A stretch of DNA of 42,167 bases from a bacterium. GTDB taxonomy: Bacteria; Bacillota_I; Bacilli_A; Izemoplasmatales; UBA1188. The stretch lies in the NCBI GenBank assembly GCA_017541975.1, contig JAFXYB010000024.1, positions 1 through 42,167 on the forward strand, in the 5' to 3' direction. The notes beneath the pieces were generated by a model that was given only the letters and a program-made list of their open reading frames with translations, did not search any database and was not told the origin of the DNA. The position numbers and the translations under genes are program-made. How positions within the stretch are numbered: the first letter of the stretch is position 1; the number at the start of each line of letters is the position of its first letter. Below are positions 8,000 through 16,371 of this stretch, one piece after another.

Positions 8000-8027
8000 T
8001 GTTATTATAGATAAAATACTATATAAT
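7999..8027 (+). promoter_or_regulatory. Candidate promoter upstream of the leucine-rich-repeat lipoprotein gene
   Basis: TTGTTA (7999-8004), a 17-base spacer and TATAAT (8022-8027). A second TATAAT lies at 8038-8043. In the stretch 7910-8230 the only other things I see are the hairpin at 7948-7999 and a doubtful small ORF. Confidence 0.5.
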
Positions 8028-8065
8028 GAAATTAAGATATAATATTTTGAGTTAGTGGGAAGAAT

Positions 8066-8200
8066 ATGAAGGACACTAAGGAAAAATTACGTGATAACAA
8101 TAACTACACATATGTATTTATAAATAACGCTCATATTGGAGGACAAGGTGACAACAACTATAAAACTGCTATAGAAAATAAACTTGATGATATTTTGTAG
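8066..8200 (+). CDS. Possible 44-residue small protein
   Basis: ATG 8066 to TAG 8198-8200 encodes 44 residues rich in Asn, Lys and Asp, including TYVFINNAHIGGQGDNNY. There is only a weak purine-rich stretch (GTGGGAAG) before the ATG. It lies between a good promoter and the large lipoprotein gene. I recognise no family, and it may equally be a remnant of a longer gene or non-coding leader. Confidence 0.3.
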   Translation: MKDTKEKLRDNNNYTYVFINNAHIGGQGDNNYKTAIENKLDDIL

Positions 8201-8230
8201 CTTTAGGAACATGAAGGGTAATTTAAACTT

Positions 8231-10522
8231 ATGAAATACATAAAAATGTCACTATTAATTGTATTAATATTCATAATGCTCACAAGTTGTACAAACGATA
8301 GCACTACTTGCACAACCTCTTTAACTACGACTAAAGATAGCATAACTACTACAACTCAAGAACCAATCACTACTGCCAAAGAAGAAATCACTACTACTGA
8401 ACATACTCACACCTTTGGTGAATGGACTACTATAAACAATCCATCATGTACTAATAAAGGATTAAAAGAAAGAGTATGCTCATGCGGTGAAAAAGAGACT
8501 CAAGAAATAGAAGCTCTTGGTCATGACTATTGTAAATGGATCACAATTAACGAACCTACAGATATCCATAATGGAAAAAGAGAAAGAACATGTTCAAGAT
8601 GTGGCCATAAAGAAGAAGAAATAATAGATTCACTCTCATATATAGACCAATTAGTATTTGAACTATCTGATGATGAATCATATTACATTGTTTCAGGAAA
8701 AAAGAATTATAGTTATGATACTGTAGTTATTCCATCAACTTATAATAATCTTCAAGTTAAAGAGATAAAAGATAGAGCTTTTTATAAATACAGCAACATA
8801 ATGAATGTATATATTCCAAATAGTGTTGTATCAATAGGAATCCGTTCATTTGAATCATGTTCATCATTAACATCGATCACAATCCCAAAAAGTGTTACAT
8901 CAATAGAATCAGGTGCTTTCTATAGTTGCTATAGATTAGTAGAAGTAGTTAATAAATCCGACTTAAAATTAACAATAGGTTCAAATGATAATGGACATAT
9001 AGCGTGTTATGCCAAAAGCATTATAGATGATGAATCTAAATCAAAATTATATAAAACATATGAGGGGTTTATTATATATACAGATAATGAAAGTGTTTCG
9101 CTTATTTCTTACATTGGTAATAAAAATGACATTGTCATGCCAAATAATATAGACAAAATCGAAAATTGGGCATTTTACGATTGCTCAACTCTAACATCGG
9201 TTACTCTTTCTAGTGGTATTACAACGATTGGAGGAAATTCTTTTGGTCATTGTTCTTCACTTGAATCAGTAATCATTCCTGATAGTGTTACATCAATAGG
9301 ACATAGAGCTTTTTATGATTGCTCATCACTCAAATCAGAGATTATCTTGAATGGTGTTATATCAATTGCACAAGAGGCTTTCTCTAATTGCATATTGTTG
9401 CACACAGTCATGGTAACAGAGAACTTAAAGTCAATAGGTAATAATGCTTTTGAAAATTGCTATGGTCTATGTTCATTTACCATACCAGAAAGCGTAGAAA
9501 CAATCGGAAAAGATGTATTTAATAATTGCATTAGATTAGTTGAGCTATATAATCTCTCATCATTAGATCTAAGTAAATATGAGAAAAAAATATCGAGAAG
9601 TATAACAAGCGACATAACAAGAATAATACACACATCAAAAGAAGAAAAGTCGATAGTAACAAACTATAACGATTATTTATTTTGTAAATACCAAGATGAA
9701 TATTATTTGCTTAATTATATTGGAAATGACGAAAATCTTATAATGCCAGAAAAACTTGATGGTAATGATTATCATTTTGCTGATTGTTGTCTTTCTAATT
9801 GCAAATTTAAATCAATTGTTATGCCAGATAGTAAAACCAGCATTAGTTATCAGATGTTTTATGATTGCAAGTTCTTGGAAAACATAGTACTATCTAATAA
9901 AATAACAACCATTGATCCTGCAGCTTTTTGGAAGTGTTCGTCATTAAAAACGATTACAATTCCAGAAGGTGTCACATCAATAGGTAATTGTGCATTTGAG
10001 CAGTGTTTATCATTAACATCAATCACTATTCCAAGTAGTGTTATATCAATAGGGTATAGAGCATTCTTTTGTTGTTCATCTTTAACTTCAATAGATATTC
10101 CAAATAGTGTTGAAACGATTGGGGGAAGTGCATTTGCTAGTTGCTATCAACTCAAAAATGTTAATATACCAAGTTCATTAACTCATTTAGAAAGTGAAAT
10201 ATTTTCTGGTTGCAATTCTTTAGAGAATATTATTCTCCCTAATACAATAACAGCTATTTATGAGGGTGCTTTTTCATATTGTACTAAACTTAAGTCTATA
10301 ACTATTCAAGGCAATTCAATGTTTTTTCATTCTAACGTATTTAAAAATTGCACATCTTTAATGTACATATACTTTAATGGAACAAAAGAAGATTGGCGAA
10401 GAAACGTACATAGAGAACCAGATTATAAGTATGTTGATCATTTTCAAACAGAGAAAGAATACTATGATGCACTTAGTGGATGTACTATTCATTGCATTGA
10501 TGGTGACATTATAATAGATTAA
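8231..10522 (+). CDS. BspA-type leucine-rich-repeat (LRR_5) surface lipoprotein
   Basis: 763 residues. A signal peptide ends in LTSC (acylated Cys20). A Thr-rich spacer (about 21-55) follows, then two Cys-containing modules (about 57-135) of the form HTFGEWTTINNPSC...CSCGEKE...LGH and the related CSRCGHKEEE. From about 145 to 735 come many LRR_5 repeats of about 23 residues with the core C-S-S-L-T-S-I-x-I-P-x-S-V-x-S-I-G-x-x-A-F, interrupted by two longer insertions (about 240-300 and 445-515). BspA-like proteins are cell-surface proteins, often implicated in adhesion. The protein appears complete, with a short non-repeat C-terminus. AAGGG lies 12 bases before the ATG. The gene is flanked by a promoter at 7999-8027 and stands alone. 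Confidence 0.9.
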   Translation: MKYIKMSLLIVLIFIMLTSCTNDSTTCTTSLTTTKDSITTTTQEPITTAKEEITTTEHTHTFGEWTTINNPSCTNKGLKERVCSCGEKETQEIEALGHDYCKWITINEPTDIHNGKRERTCSRCGHKEEEIIDSLSYIDQLVFELSDDESYYIVSGKKNYSYDTVVIPSTYNNLQVKEIKDRAFYKYSNIMNVYIPNSVVSIGIRSFESCSSLTSITIPKSVTSIESGAFYSCYRLVEVVNKSDLKLTIGSNDNGHIACYAKSIIDDESKSKLYKTYEGFIIYTDNESVSLISYIGNKNDIVMPNNIDKIENWAFYDCSTLTSVTLSSGITTIGGNSFGHCSSLESVIIPDSVTSIGHRAFYDCSSLKSEIILNGVISIAQEAFSNCILLHTVMVTENLKSIGNNAFENCYGLCSFTIPESVETIGKDVFNNCIRLVELYNLSSLDLSKYEKKISRSITSDITRIIHTSKEEKSIVTNYNDYLFCKYQDEYYLLNYIGNDENLIMPEKLDGNDYHFADCCLSNCKFKSIVMPDSKTSISYQMFYDCKFLENIVLSNKITTIDPAAFWKCSSLKTITIPEGVTSIGNCAFEQCLSLTSITIPSSVISIGYRAFFCCSSLTSIDIPNSVETIGGSAFASCYQLKNVNIPSSLTHLESEIFSGCNSLENIILPNTITAIYEGAFSYCTKLKSITIQGNSMFFHSNVFKNCTSLMYIYFNGTKEDWRRNVHREPDYKYVDHFQTEKEYYDALSGCTIHCIDGDIIID

Positions 10523-10559
10523 TATAAAACGAAACCTCGTGTGTTAAACAACATATTAT

Positions 10560-10588
10560 TTGCCTTTTATAAAATTATTTGTTATAAT
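10560..10588 (+). promoter_or_regulatory. Sigma-A promoter with extended -10 for fba
   Basis: TTGCCT (10560-10565), a 17-base spacer, then TGT followed by a perfect TATAAT (10583-10588). The start codon lies 40 bases downstream with AAGGAAGG before it. Confidence 0.8.
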
Positions 10589-10627
10589 TTTTCAGGTTAA
10601 AAAAATAAAAAAAAGGAAGGATTAATT

Positions 10628-11581
10628 ATGCCACTCGTTAATACGAAAGAAATGTTTGAAAAAGCTTATAAAGGCGGTTATGCTATTGGTGCTTTTAATG
10701 TAAACAATATGGAAATTGTTCAAGCTATTACTGAAGCTGCTGGTGCTCTAAATTCTCCAGTAATCTTACAGGTTTCAGCTGGTGCTAGAAAATATGCTAA
10801 CTCAAGATATTTAATTCATATGGTTCAAGCTGCTATTGAGAACTTCCCTGATCTTCCAATCGCACTACACTTAGACCATGGTTCATCTTTTGAACTCTGC
10901 AAAGCTTGTATCGATGATGGATTCTCATCTGTTATGATTGATGGTTCAGCATTAAGCTATGAAGAAAATGTTGCAGTTACAAAAGCTGTATGTGATTATG
11001 CTCACGATGTTAAAGCACGTGGAAGATATATCACAGTTGAAGGTGAACTTGGAAAACTCGCAGGTATTGAAGATGCTGTTAATGTTAGTGAAGAAGATGC
11101 ACAATTCACAAACCCTGATGAAGTTTTAGATTTCGTCACAAGAACTGGTGTTGACTCTCTCGCAATCGCAATTGGTACATCACATGGTGCATACAAGTTC
11201 AAACCTGGACAAAATCCAAGATTAAGACTTGATATTCTTGATGAAGTATCTAAACGTCTCCCTGGTTTCCCAATCGTTTTACATGGTGCATCAAGCGTTC
11301 CACAAGAATACGTAAAGATGGTTAATCAATACGGCGGAGCTATGCCAGATGCTATCGGTATCCCAGAAGAACAATTAAGAGAAGCTGCAAAACGTGCTGT
11401 ATGCAAAATCAATATCGATTCAGACATCAGACTTTGCATGACTGGTTCAATTAGAAAACATTTTGCTGAACATCCAGATCATTTCGATCCTCGTCAATAT
11501 CTAACAGACGCAAGAGCCAACATTAAAGATTTAGTATCTCATAAGATCAAAGACGTTCTTGGTTCGGATAATAAAGCATAA
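10628..11581 (+). CDS. fba: Class II fructose-1,6-bisphosphate aldolase
   Basis: 317 residues, normal for the class II enzyme. It splits fructose-1,6-bisphosphate into dihydroxyacetone phosphate and glyceraldehyde-3-phosphate in glycolysis and runs in reverse in gluconeogenesis. Seen in order: GAFNVNNME near the N-terminus (21-29), HLDHG (81-85) with catalytic Asp83 and zinc ligand His84, VEGELG (137-142), GTSHGAYK (183-190) with zinc ligand His186, and LHGASSVP (218-225) with zinc ligand His219. NIDSD near the end fits phosphate binding. The gene is monocistronic, with a strong promoter (10560-10588) and a terminator (11595-11634), as expected for a highly expressed glycolytic gene. Confidence 0.96.
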   Translation: MPLVNTKEMFEKAYKGGYAIGAFNVNNMEIVQAITEAAGALNSPVILQVSAGARKYANSRYLIHMVQAAIENFPDLPIALHLDHGSSFELCKACIDDGFSSVMIDGSALSYEENVAVTKAVCDYAHDVKARGRYITVEGELGKLAGIEDAVNVSEEDAQFTNPDEVLDFVTRTGVDSLAIAIGTSHGAYKFKPGQNPRLRLDILDEVSKRLPGFPIVLHGASSVPQEYVKMVNQYGGAMPDAIGIPEEQLREAAKRAVCKINIDSDIRLCMTGSIRKHFAEHPDHFDPRQYLTDARANIKDLVSHKIKDVLGSDNKA

Positions 11582-11594
11582 TAATAGATAACTT

Positions 11595-11634
11595 AAGACA
11601 TTAGGCAATTAAAAATGCCTAATGTCTTTTTTTT
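11595..11634 (+). terminator. Intrinsic terminator after fba
   Basis: AAGACATTAGGCA (11595-11607) pairs perfectly with TGCCTAATGTCTT (11616-11628), followed by a T-run to 11634. Confidence 0.95.
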
Positions 11635-11658
11635 CATTTAAACAAGAAATATTTTTAA

Positions 11659-11686
11659 TTGCATATTTTTTCATATGTGATAGAAT
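11659..11686 (+). promoter_or_regulatory. Promoter of the arginine deiminase operon
   Basis: TTGCAT (11659-11664), a 16-base spacer, then TGA and TAGAAT (11681-11686), an extended -10. It lies 54 bases before the arcA start. Confidence 0.65.
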
Positions 11687-11693
11687 AATCGTG

Positions 11694-11716
11694 GAAAAAT
11701 AAAAATGTTATTTTTC
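11694..11716 (+). promoter_or_regulatory. Inverted repeat in the arcA leader
   Basis: GAAAAATAA (11694-11702) pairs perfectly with TTATTTTTC (11708-11716) around AAATG. It starts at or just after the predicted transcription start, a position suited to an operator (for example for an ArgR-type regulator) or an mRNA-stabilising hairpin. It does not match the ArgR box closely, so the role is open. Confidence 0.4.
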
Positions 11717-11740
11717 TATAGAAATTAGTGGTGGGTTATT

Positions 11741-12961
11741 ATGAGTAATTTATGTGTATTTTCTGAAATCGGAAAACTGAAAACCGTCCTTCTTCATGAA
11801 CCAAACGAAGAACTAGACAATTTAACACCAAAGTACCTACAAGAATTATTATTTGATGATATACCTTGGCTTCCTCTTGCGAAAAAAGAGCACCAAGCTT
11901 TTGCGAATGCCTTTAGGGAAGCTGGAGTGAATGTCGTATATCTATCTGACCTTGTTACTGAAGCATTAGATACAGGCAAAAAGATTAAAGAAGAATTCAT
12001 CGATGAATTCATACTGGAAGCTAATATCAAGAGCGATTCGTTATCTACAATTGTTAAAAACTATCTATTATCATTTAAAGATACCAAAGAGATGGTTAAA
12101 AAAACAATGTCTGGAATAAAAAGAAGTGAATTAAAAGCTTATATTCCAAAGAATCTATCGGATTGTATTGGCGAATACCCATTCGCAACTGATCCAATGC
12201 CAAACCTCTATTTCACAAGAGATCCATTTGCGGTAATTGGTAATGGTGTTTCATTAAATAAGATGTATTCTAGTGTTAGAAGTCGTGAAACAATCTTTGG
12301 AAAATATATCTTCAAATATCATCCCAAATACAAAGATACACCACTTTATTTTAATAGAGATAGTAAAGCGAACATCGAAGGTGGAGATATCCTCGTCTTA
12401 AATAAAGAAACTATTATTGTTGGTGTAAGCCAAAGGACTGATCCATCTGCAGTAGAAGAACTCGCAAAAAACATCTTCTTTAAACAAAATACAACATTCA
12501 AAAATGTTTTAGCGTTCACAATTCCAAATCATAGAACATTCATGCATTTAGATACTATCTTTACACAAGTAGATGTTGATAAGTTCACAATCCATAAAGA
12601 GTGTTATAAAACACTTAAAATATTTATTTTAACTAAGAATTCAACTAAAGATTCTATCACTATCAAGAAAGAATCCCTACCACTTGAAAAGGTTCTTGAA
12701 AGATATATAGGTAGACCAATCACCCTAATACCTTGTGGTGGTAATGATACAGTTAGTGCCGATAGAGAACAATGGAGTGATGGCTCTAACACCATCTGTA
12801 TCGCTCCTGGTGAAGTAATAGCGTATGAAAGAAACTATATAACCAATAAAATGCTTGAAGAATATGGTATTAAAGTTCACACCATTCAATCAAGTGAACT
12901 TTCAAGAGGAAGAGGCGGACCAAGATGTATGTCTATGCCACTTGAAAGAGAAGAAATATAA
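11741..12961 (+). CDS. arcA: Arginine deiminase
   Basis: 406 residues, the normal length. The enzyme hydrolyses arginine to citrulline and ammonia, the first step of the arginine deiminase route, in the cytoplasm. Active-site residues are all present: YFTRDPF (157-163), NIEGGD (211-216) with Glu213, FMHLDT (267-272) with His269, and the catalytic Cys396 in RCMSMPL at the C-terminus. The N-terminus SEIGKLKTVLLHEP is typical. It heads an operon arcA-arcB-arcC-decarboxylase. The gap to arcB is 18 bases. Promoter at 11659-11686 and leader inverted repeat at 11694-11716. GGTGGG precedes the ATG. Confidence 0.97.
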   Translation: MSNLCVFSEIGKLKTVLLHEPNEELDNLTPKYLQELLFDDIPWLPLAKKEHQAFANAFREAGVNVVYLSDLVTEALDTGKKIKEEFIDEFILEANIKSDSLSTIVKNYLLSFKDTKEMVKKTMSGIKRSELKAYIPKNLSDCIGEYPFATDPMPNLYFTRDPFAVIGNGVSLNKMYSSVRSRETIFGKYIFKYHPKYKDTPLYFNRDSKANIEGGDILVLNKETIIVGVSQRTDPSAVEELAKNIFFKQNTTFKNVLAFTIPNHRTFMHLDTIFTQVDVDKFTIHKECYKTLKIFILTKNSTKDSITIKKESLPLEKVLERYIGRPITLIPCGGNDTVSADREQWSDGSNTICIAPGEVIAYERNYITNKMLEEYGIKVHTIQSSELSRGRGGPRCMSMPLEREEI

Positions 12962-12979
12962 TTAAAGGAAGAATTGCTT

Positions 12980-13975
12980 ATGTCATTATATAAAAGAAAT
13001 CTATTAACTCTTTTAGACTTCAGTGAAGAGGAAATCATCGAATTATTAGACCTCGCTGAAGATTTAAAAGATAAAAAGAAAAAAGGTATTTCCACAACTG
13101 ATTGCCTAAAAGGCAAAAACATCGTCCTTTTATTTGAAAAAGATTCAACTAGAACTCGTTGTGCATTTGAAGTATCTGGATATGATCTTGGTGCCAATGT
13201 CACATACATCGGTTCAAGCGGATCACAAATGGGTAAAAAAGAATCTATCAAAGATACTGCAAGGGTACTTGGCAGTATGTTTGATGGTATTGAATACCGT
13301 GGTTTTAAACAAGAAACAGTTGAAACACTCGCAAATTATTCAGGCGTTCCAGTATGGAATGGCCTTACCGATGAATTCCATCCAACTCAAGTTCTCGCAG
13401 ATCTCCTTACAATCAGAGAAAAGAAAGGTTATCTAAAGGGAATCAAGATGGCGTATCTCGGTGATGCAAGATACAATATGGGAAACTCACTAATGATAGG
13501 TTCAGCCAAAGTTGGTATCGATTTTAGAGCTGTCGCTCCAAAAGCACTCTGGCCAAAAGAAGAACTAGTTAATAAAGCAAATGAAGCCGCAAAACTATCA
13601 GGCGGTAAAGTAACTCTTACTGAAAACATTGATGAAGGTGTTAAAGACTGCGATGTCATCGTTACTGATGTTTGGGTTTCAATGGGTGAAGCTGACTCAG
13701 TTTGGGCTGAAAGAATCAATTTACTCCTTCCATATCAAGTAAACGAAAGCTTAATGAAAAAAGCTAAAAGCGATGCAATTTTCATGCACTGCCTTCCATC
13801 TTTCCACAATCTAGAAACTAAGATTGGCATGGATGTGTATGAAAAATTTGGTTTAAATGGCCTTGAAGTTACAGAAGATGTTTTCGAAGGAAAACAATCT
13901 GTTGTATTTGATGAAGCAGAAAATAGATTACACACCATTAAAGCTGTAATCTATGCGACTATGGTTGAGAAATGA
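12980..13975 (+). CDS. arcB: Ornithine carbamoyltransferase (catabolic)
   Basis: 331 residues. Converts citrulline and phosphate to ornithine and carbamoyl phosphate in the deiminase pathway. Carbamoyl-phosphate-binding STRTR (56-60) and HPTQ (134-137) are present, as are the ornithine-side VSMGE (233-237) and HCLPSFH (270-276). HCLP is the hallmark that separates OTCs from aspartate transcarbamylases. ATG 12980 is chosen because AAAGGA lies 10 bases upstream and [14 protein letters not shown] matches the usual N-terminus. A TTG two codons earlier is less likely. The TGA stop overlaps the ATG of arcC (ATGA). Anabolic and catabolic OTCs cannot be told apart by motif; the operon decides. Confidence 0.96.
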   Translation: MSLYKRNLLTLLDFSEEEIIELLDLAEDLKDKKKKGISTTDCLKGKNIVLLFEKDSTRTRCAFEVSGYDLGANVTYIGSSGSQMGKKESIKDTARVLGSMFDGIEYRGFKQETVETLANYSGVPVWNGLTDEFHPTQVLADLLTIREKKGYLKGIKMAYLGDARYNMGNSLMIGSAKVGIDFRAVAPKALWPKEELVNKANEAAKLSGGKVTLTENIDEGVKDCDVIVTDVWVSMGEADSVWAERINLLLPYQVNESLMKKAKSDAIFMHCLPSFHNLETKIGMDVYEKFGLNGLEVTEDVFEGKQSVVFDEAENRLHTIKAVIYATMVEK

Positions 13976-14892
13976 AAATCGTAATTGCACTTGGTGGAAA
14001 CGCCCTTGGCGAAACACCTGAACTTCAATCACATAACGCAGTTATAACCGCAAAGGCGCTCCTTCCGATAATTAAAGCTGGTCATGAAGTAGTTTTGACT
14101 CATGGTAATGGCCCACAAGTAGGCCTAATCAACCTCGCATTTACTGAAGGAAATAAAATAAACGATAAAGTTTATGAAATGGGTTTTCCTGAATGTGGTG
14201 CAATGAGCCAAGGATATATCGGTTATCATCTTCAAAACGCTATTCAAAATGAATTAAATTTAAGTAGTATCAATAAAAATGTTATTTCACTTATCACACA
14301 AGTAGAAGTATCAAAAGATGATGAAGCATTCAAAAACCCAACTAAGCCAATTGGTTCCTTCTATTCTAAAGAAGAAGCATCTAAAATGCCATACATCATG
14401 AAAGAAGATGCATCAAGAGGCTATCGAAGAGTTGTTGCATCTCCAAAACCAATAAGAGTGGTAGAAGAAAAAGAAATAGAATCACTAATCAATAACGGCT
14501 TTATCGTTATCTCTTGCGGTGGTGGTGGTATACCAGTTGTAAAAGAGAATAATACCTACATTGGTGTAGATGCAGTGATCGATAAAGATTATGCATCAAG
14601 TAAACTTGCATCTGATATTAAAGCTGATATGCTTTTAATTCTTACAGCTGTTAGTGAAGCTAAAATTAATTTTAATAAACCAAACGAAAAATCACTATCA
14701 TTCGTCACTAAAGATGAAATGATAAAATACAATGATGAAGGTCATTTCCTCTCTGGCAGTATGAAACCAAAAGTAGAAGCTTGTATTGCATTTTTAAATG
14801 AAAGAGAAGATGGCATAGCCATTATCACATCTATTGAAAAGGCTTATGATGCAGTTAATCTTAAGGCCGGCACAATCATAAGAAACAGGTAG
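13972..14892 (+). CDS. arcC: Carbamate kinase
   Basis: 306 residues. Transfers the phosphate of carbamoyl phosphate to ADP, giving ATP, CO2 and ammonia, the energy-yielding last step of the arginine deiminase pathway. The N-terminus [25 protein letters not shown] (41-51) and [11 protein letters not shown] mark the amino-acid kinase/carbamate kinase fold, and [15 protein letters not shown] is the usual nucleotide-binding stretch. The gene begins inside the arcB stop (ATGA overlap) and ends 5 bases before the decarboxylase gene, so all four genes are coupled. No arcD arginine/ornithine antiporter gene is present in this window. Confidence 0.96.
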   Translation: MKIVIALGGNALGETPELQSHNAVITAKALLPIIKAGHEVVLTHGNGPQVGLINLAFTEGNKINDKVYEMGFPECGAMSQGYIGYHLQNAIQNELNLSSINKNVISLITQVEVSKDDEAFKNPTKPIGSFYSKEEASKMPYIMKEDASRGYRRVVASPKPIRVVEEKEIESLINNGFIVISCGGGGIPVVKENNTYIGVDAVIDKDYASSKLASDIKADMLLILTAVSEAKINFNKPNEKSLSFVTKDEMIKYNDEGHFLSGSMKPKVEACIAFLNEREDGIAIITSIEKAYDAVNLKAGTIIRNR

Positions 14893-14897
14893 CATTT

Positions 14898-16205
14898 ATG
14901 GATAAATTAGTTGAGGTTAAAAACGGAGAGTTATTCTATAATGGTTATTCATTAAAAGAATTAGCTAAAAAATATGATACTCCCCTCAAAGTAACATTTC
15001 TTGATTTAATAAAGGCAAGAATCACAACTCTCAAAGATTCTTTCGATACAGCCATTAAAGAATTAAACTATAATGGTTCTTTTATCTATTTAAATGCCAA
15101 TAAAGCTAACTATGGAGCACTTGAAATCAAAGAAGCCTTAGAATATGCTAATGGCCTTGAAACTTCAAGTTACTATGATTTATTGCTAACTAAAGAGCTC
15201 ATGAAAAATGATAAACAAAAATTCATAGTTTCTAATGGCTATAAACCAAATGATTATCTAAATGCCATCATTTCAGCTAAAAAAGATGGGTACAACATCA
15301 TCGATATCATCGATTCTATCGATGAATATGAACGATTAAAAGAATCTAAAATATCTTTAAATGTTGGCCTTAGAATTCACCTTTCTGCCAAGTACATAGA
15401 AGAAGGTGATGTCATTAGTAATGATAGATTTGGTCTTTTAAAAGATGAATTCGAATATATCGTAAACGATATCAAAAACACTAATTTAACCCTCACCACA
15501 ATCCACTTCCATCAAAGAGGTTTTGATTACGAAAAGGATAAATTCGAACTAAACTTTTTAGATGCTTTCAGGAATTATTATGCATATGCAAAAAGAATTC
15601 ATAGTACTGTAAAGTATTTCAATATCGGTGGTGGTACACCACTACCAACTGATAATAATTTTAATTATTATTCTTGGGCAAAATACGTAATATCTCTTTT
15701 AAAAGAAGAATCAAAGAAATTAAATATTGAAGAACCATCAATAATTACTGAAAATGGTAAATACAGCCAAAAAGATTCAACAGTAAATATCTATAAAGTT
15801 ATCGCAAAGAAATCCACAGATAAAGATTACCCATGGTATATCGTCGACTCAAGTATGCTTATTGCACTTCCTGAATACTACTCTTTAGGTGAACCAATAG
15901 TAGTTGCCCCAGTAAACAACCTTGATGGTAAGATGATTAAGGCAAGACTTGCCGGTGTGACATGCGACTGTGATGATGTCTATTATTTTAAAGATAAAGG
16001 ATATATAGAACTACCAGAAAAATATGATGATCTTTATATCGTCTGCCTCGGTACTGGTTCCTATCAAAATAGTATGAACGGAAAAGGCGGTGTTCACCAC
16101 TGTCTCCTCCCAGAAGAAAAAGACATTGTAATTAAAAATGGTAATGTAAAGATAAGATCAGAACTCCAAACCATTGATGACATCTATAAAAAGATAAAAC
16201 TATAA
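14898..16205 (+). CDS. PLP-dependent decarboxylase of the SpeA/LysA fold, probable arginine decarboxylase-like
   Basis: 435 residues. An alanine-racemase-like barrel is indicated by the PLP lysine in NANKAN (Lys69), the SNGYKPNDYL strand (112-121), IHFHQRGFD (202-210) and the phosphate-binding IGGGTP (243-248). The C-terminal beta domain has GVTCDCDD (353-360) and TGSYQNSM, close to the biosynthetic arginine decarboxylase (SpeA) pattern of TCDSDG and GAYQ. It is shorter than classical SpeA (about 630 residues) and lacks its insert domain. Substrate could be arginine, ornithine, or a diaminopimelate- or carboxynorspermidine-like acid. As the fourth gene of the arc operon, 5 bases after arcC, an arginine- or ornithine-related substrate is most likely. 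This is inference. Confidence 0.72.
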   Translation: MDKLVEVKNGELFYNGYSLKELAKKYDTPLKVTFLDLIKARITTLKDSFDTAIKELNYNGSFIYLNANKANYGALEIKEALEYANGLETSSYYDLLLTKELMKNDKQKFIVSNGYKPNDYLNAIISAKKDGYNIIDIIDSIDEYERLKESKISLNVGLRIHLSAKYIEEGDVISNDRFGLLKDEFEYIVNDIKNTNLTLTTIHFHQRGFDYEKDKFELNFLDAFRNYYAYAKRIHSTVKYFNIGGGTPLPTDNNFNYYSWAKYVISLLKEESKKLNIEEPSIITENGKYSQKDSTVNIYKVIAKKSTDKDYPWYIVDSSMLIALPEYYSLGEPIVVAPVNNLDGKMIKARLAGVTCDCDDVYYFKDKGYIELPEKYDDLYIVCLGTGSYQNSMNGKGGVHHCLLPEEKDIVIKNGNVKIRSELQTIDDIYKKIKL

Positions 16206-16227
16206 ATAGCGATTATATAGCAAAGAT

Positions 16228-16254
16228 AAAAATCCTGTTTTCAGGATTTTTTTG
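16228..16254 (+). terminator. Intrinsic terminator of the arginine deiminase operon
   Basis: AAAAATCCTG (16228-16237), a TTTT loop and CAGGATTTTT (16242-16251), followed by more T. Confidence 0.9.
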
Positions 16255-16371
16255 TTAAGTCATAGTAGAATATTACTCAATTTTGTTGAGTTATAAAAAT
16301 GGTGAAATTATAGAAATAGTATCTTAGACATGCTATCATTAAAGTATGAAACACAAGAAAAGGAGAAAAAT

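Noticed and set aside
12974-12979. TTG 12974 as the start of arcB
   Set aside because: ATG 12980 has better RBS spacing and gives the family N-terminus.
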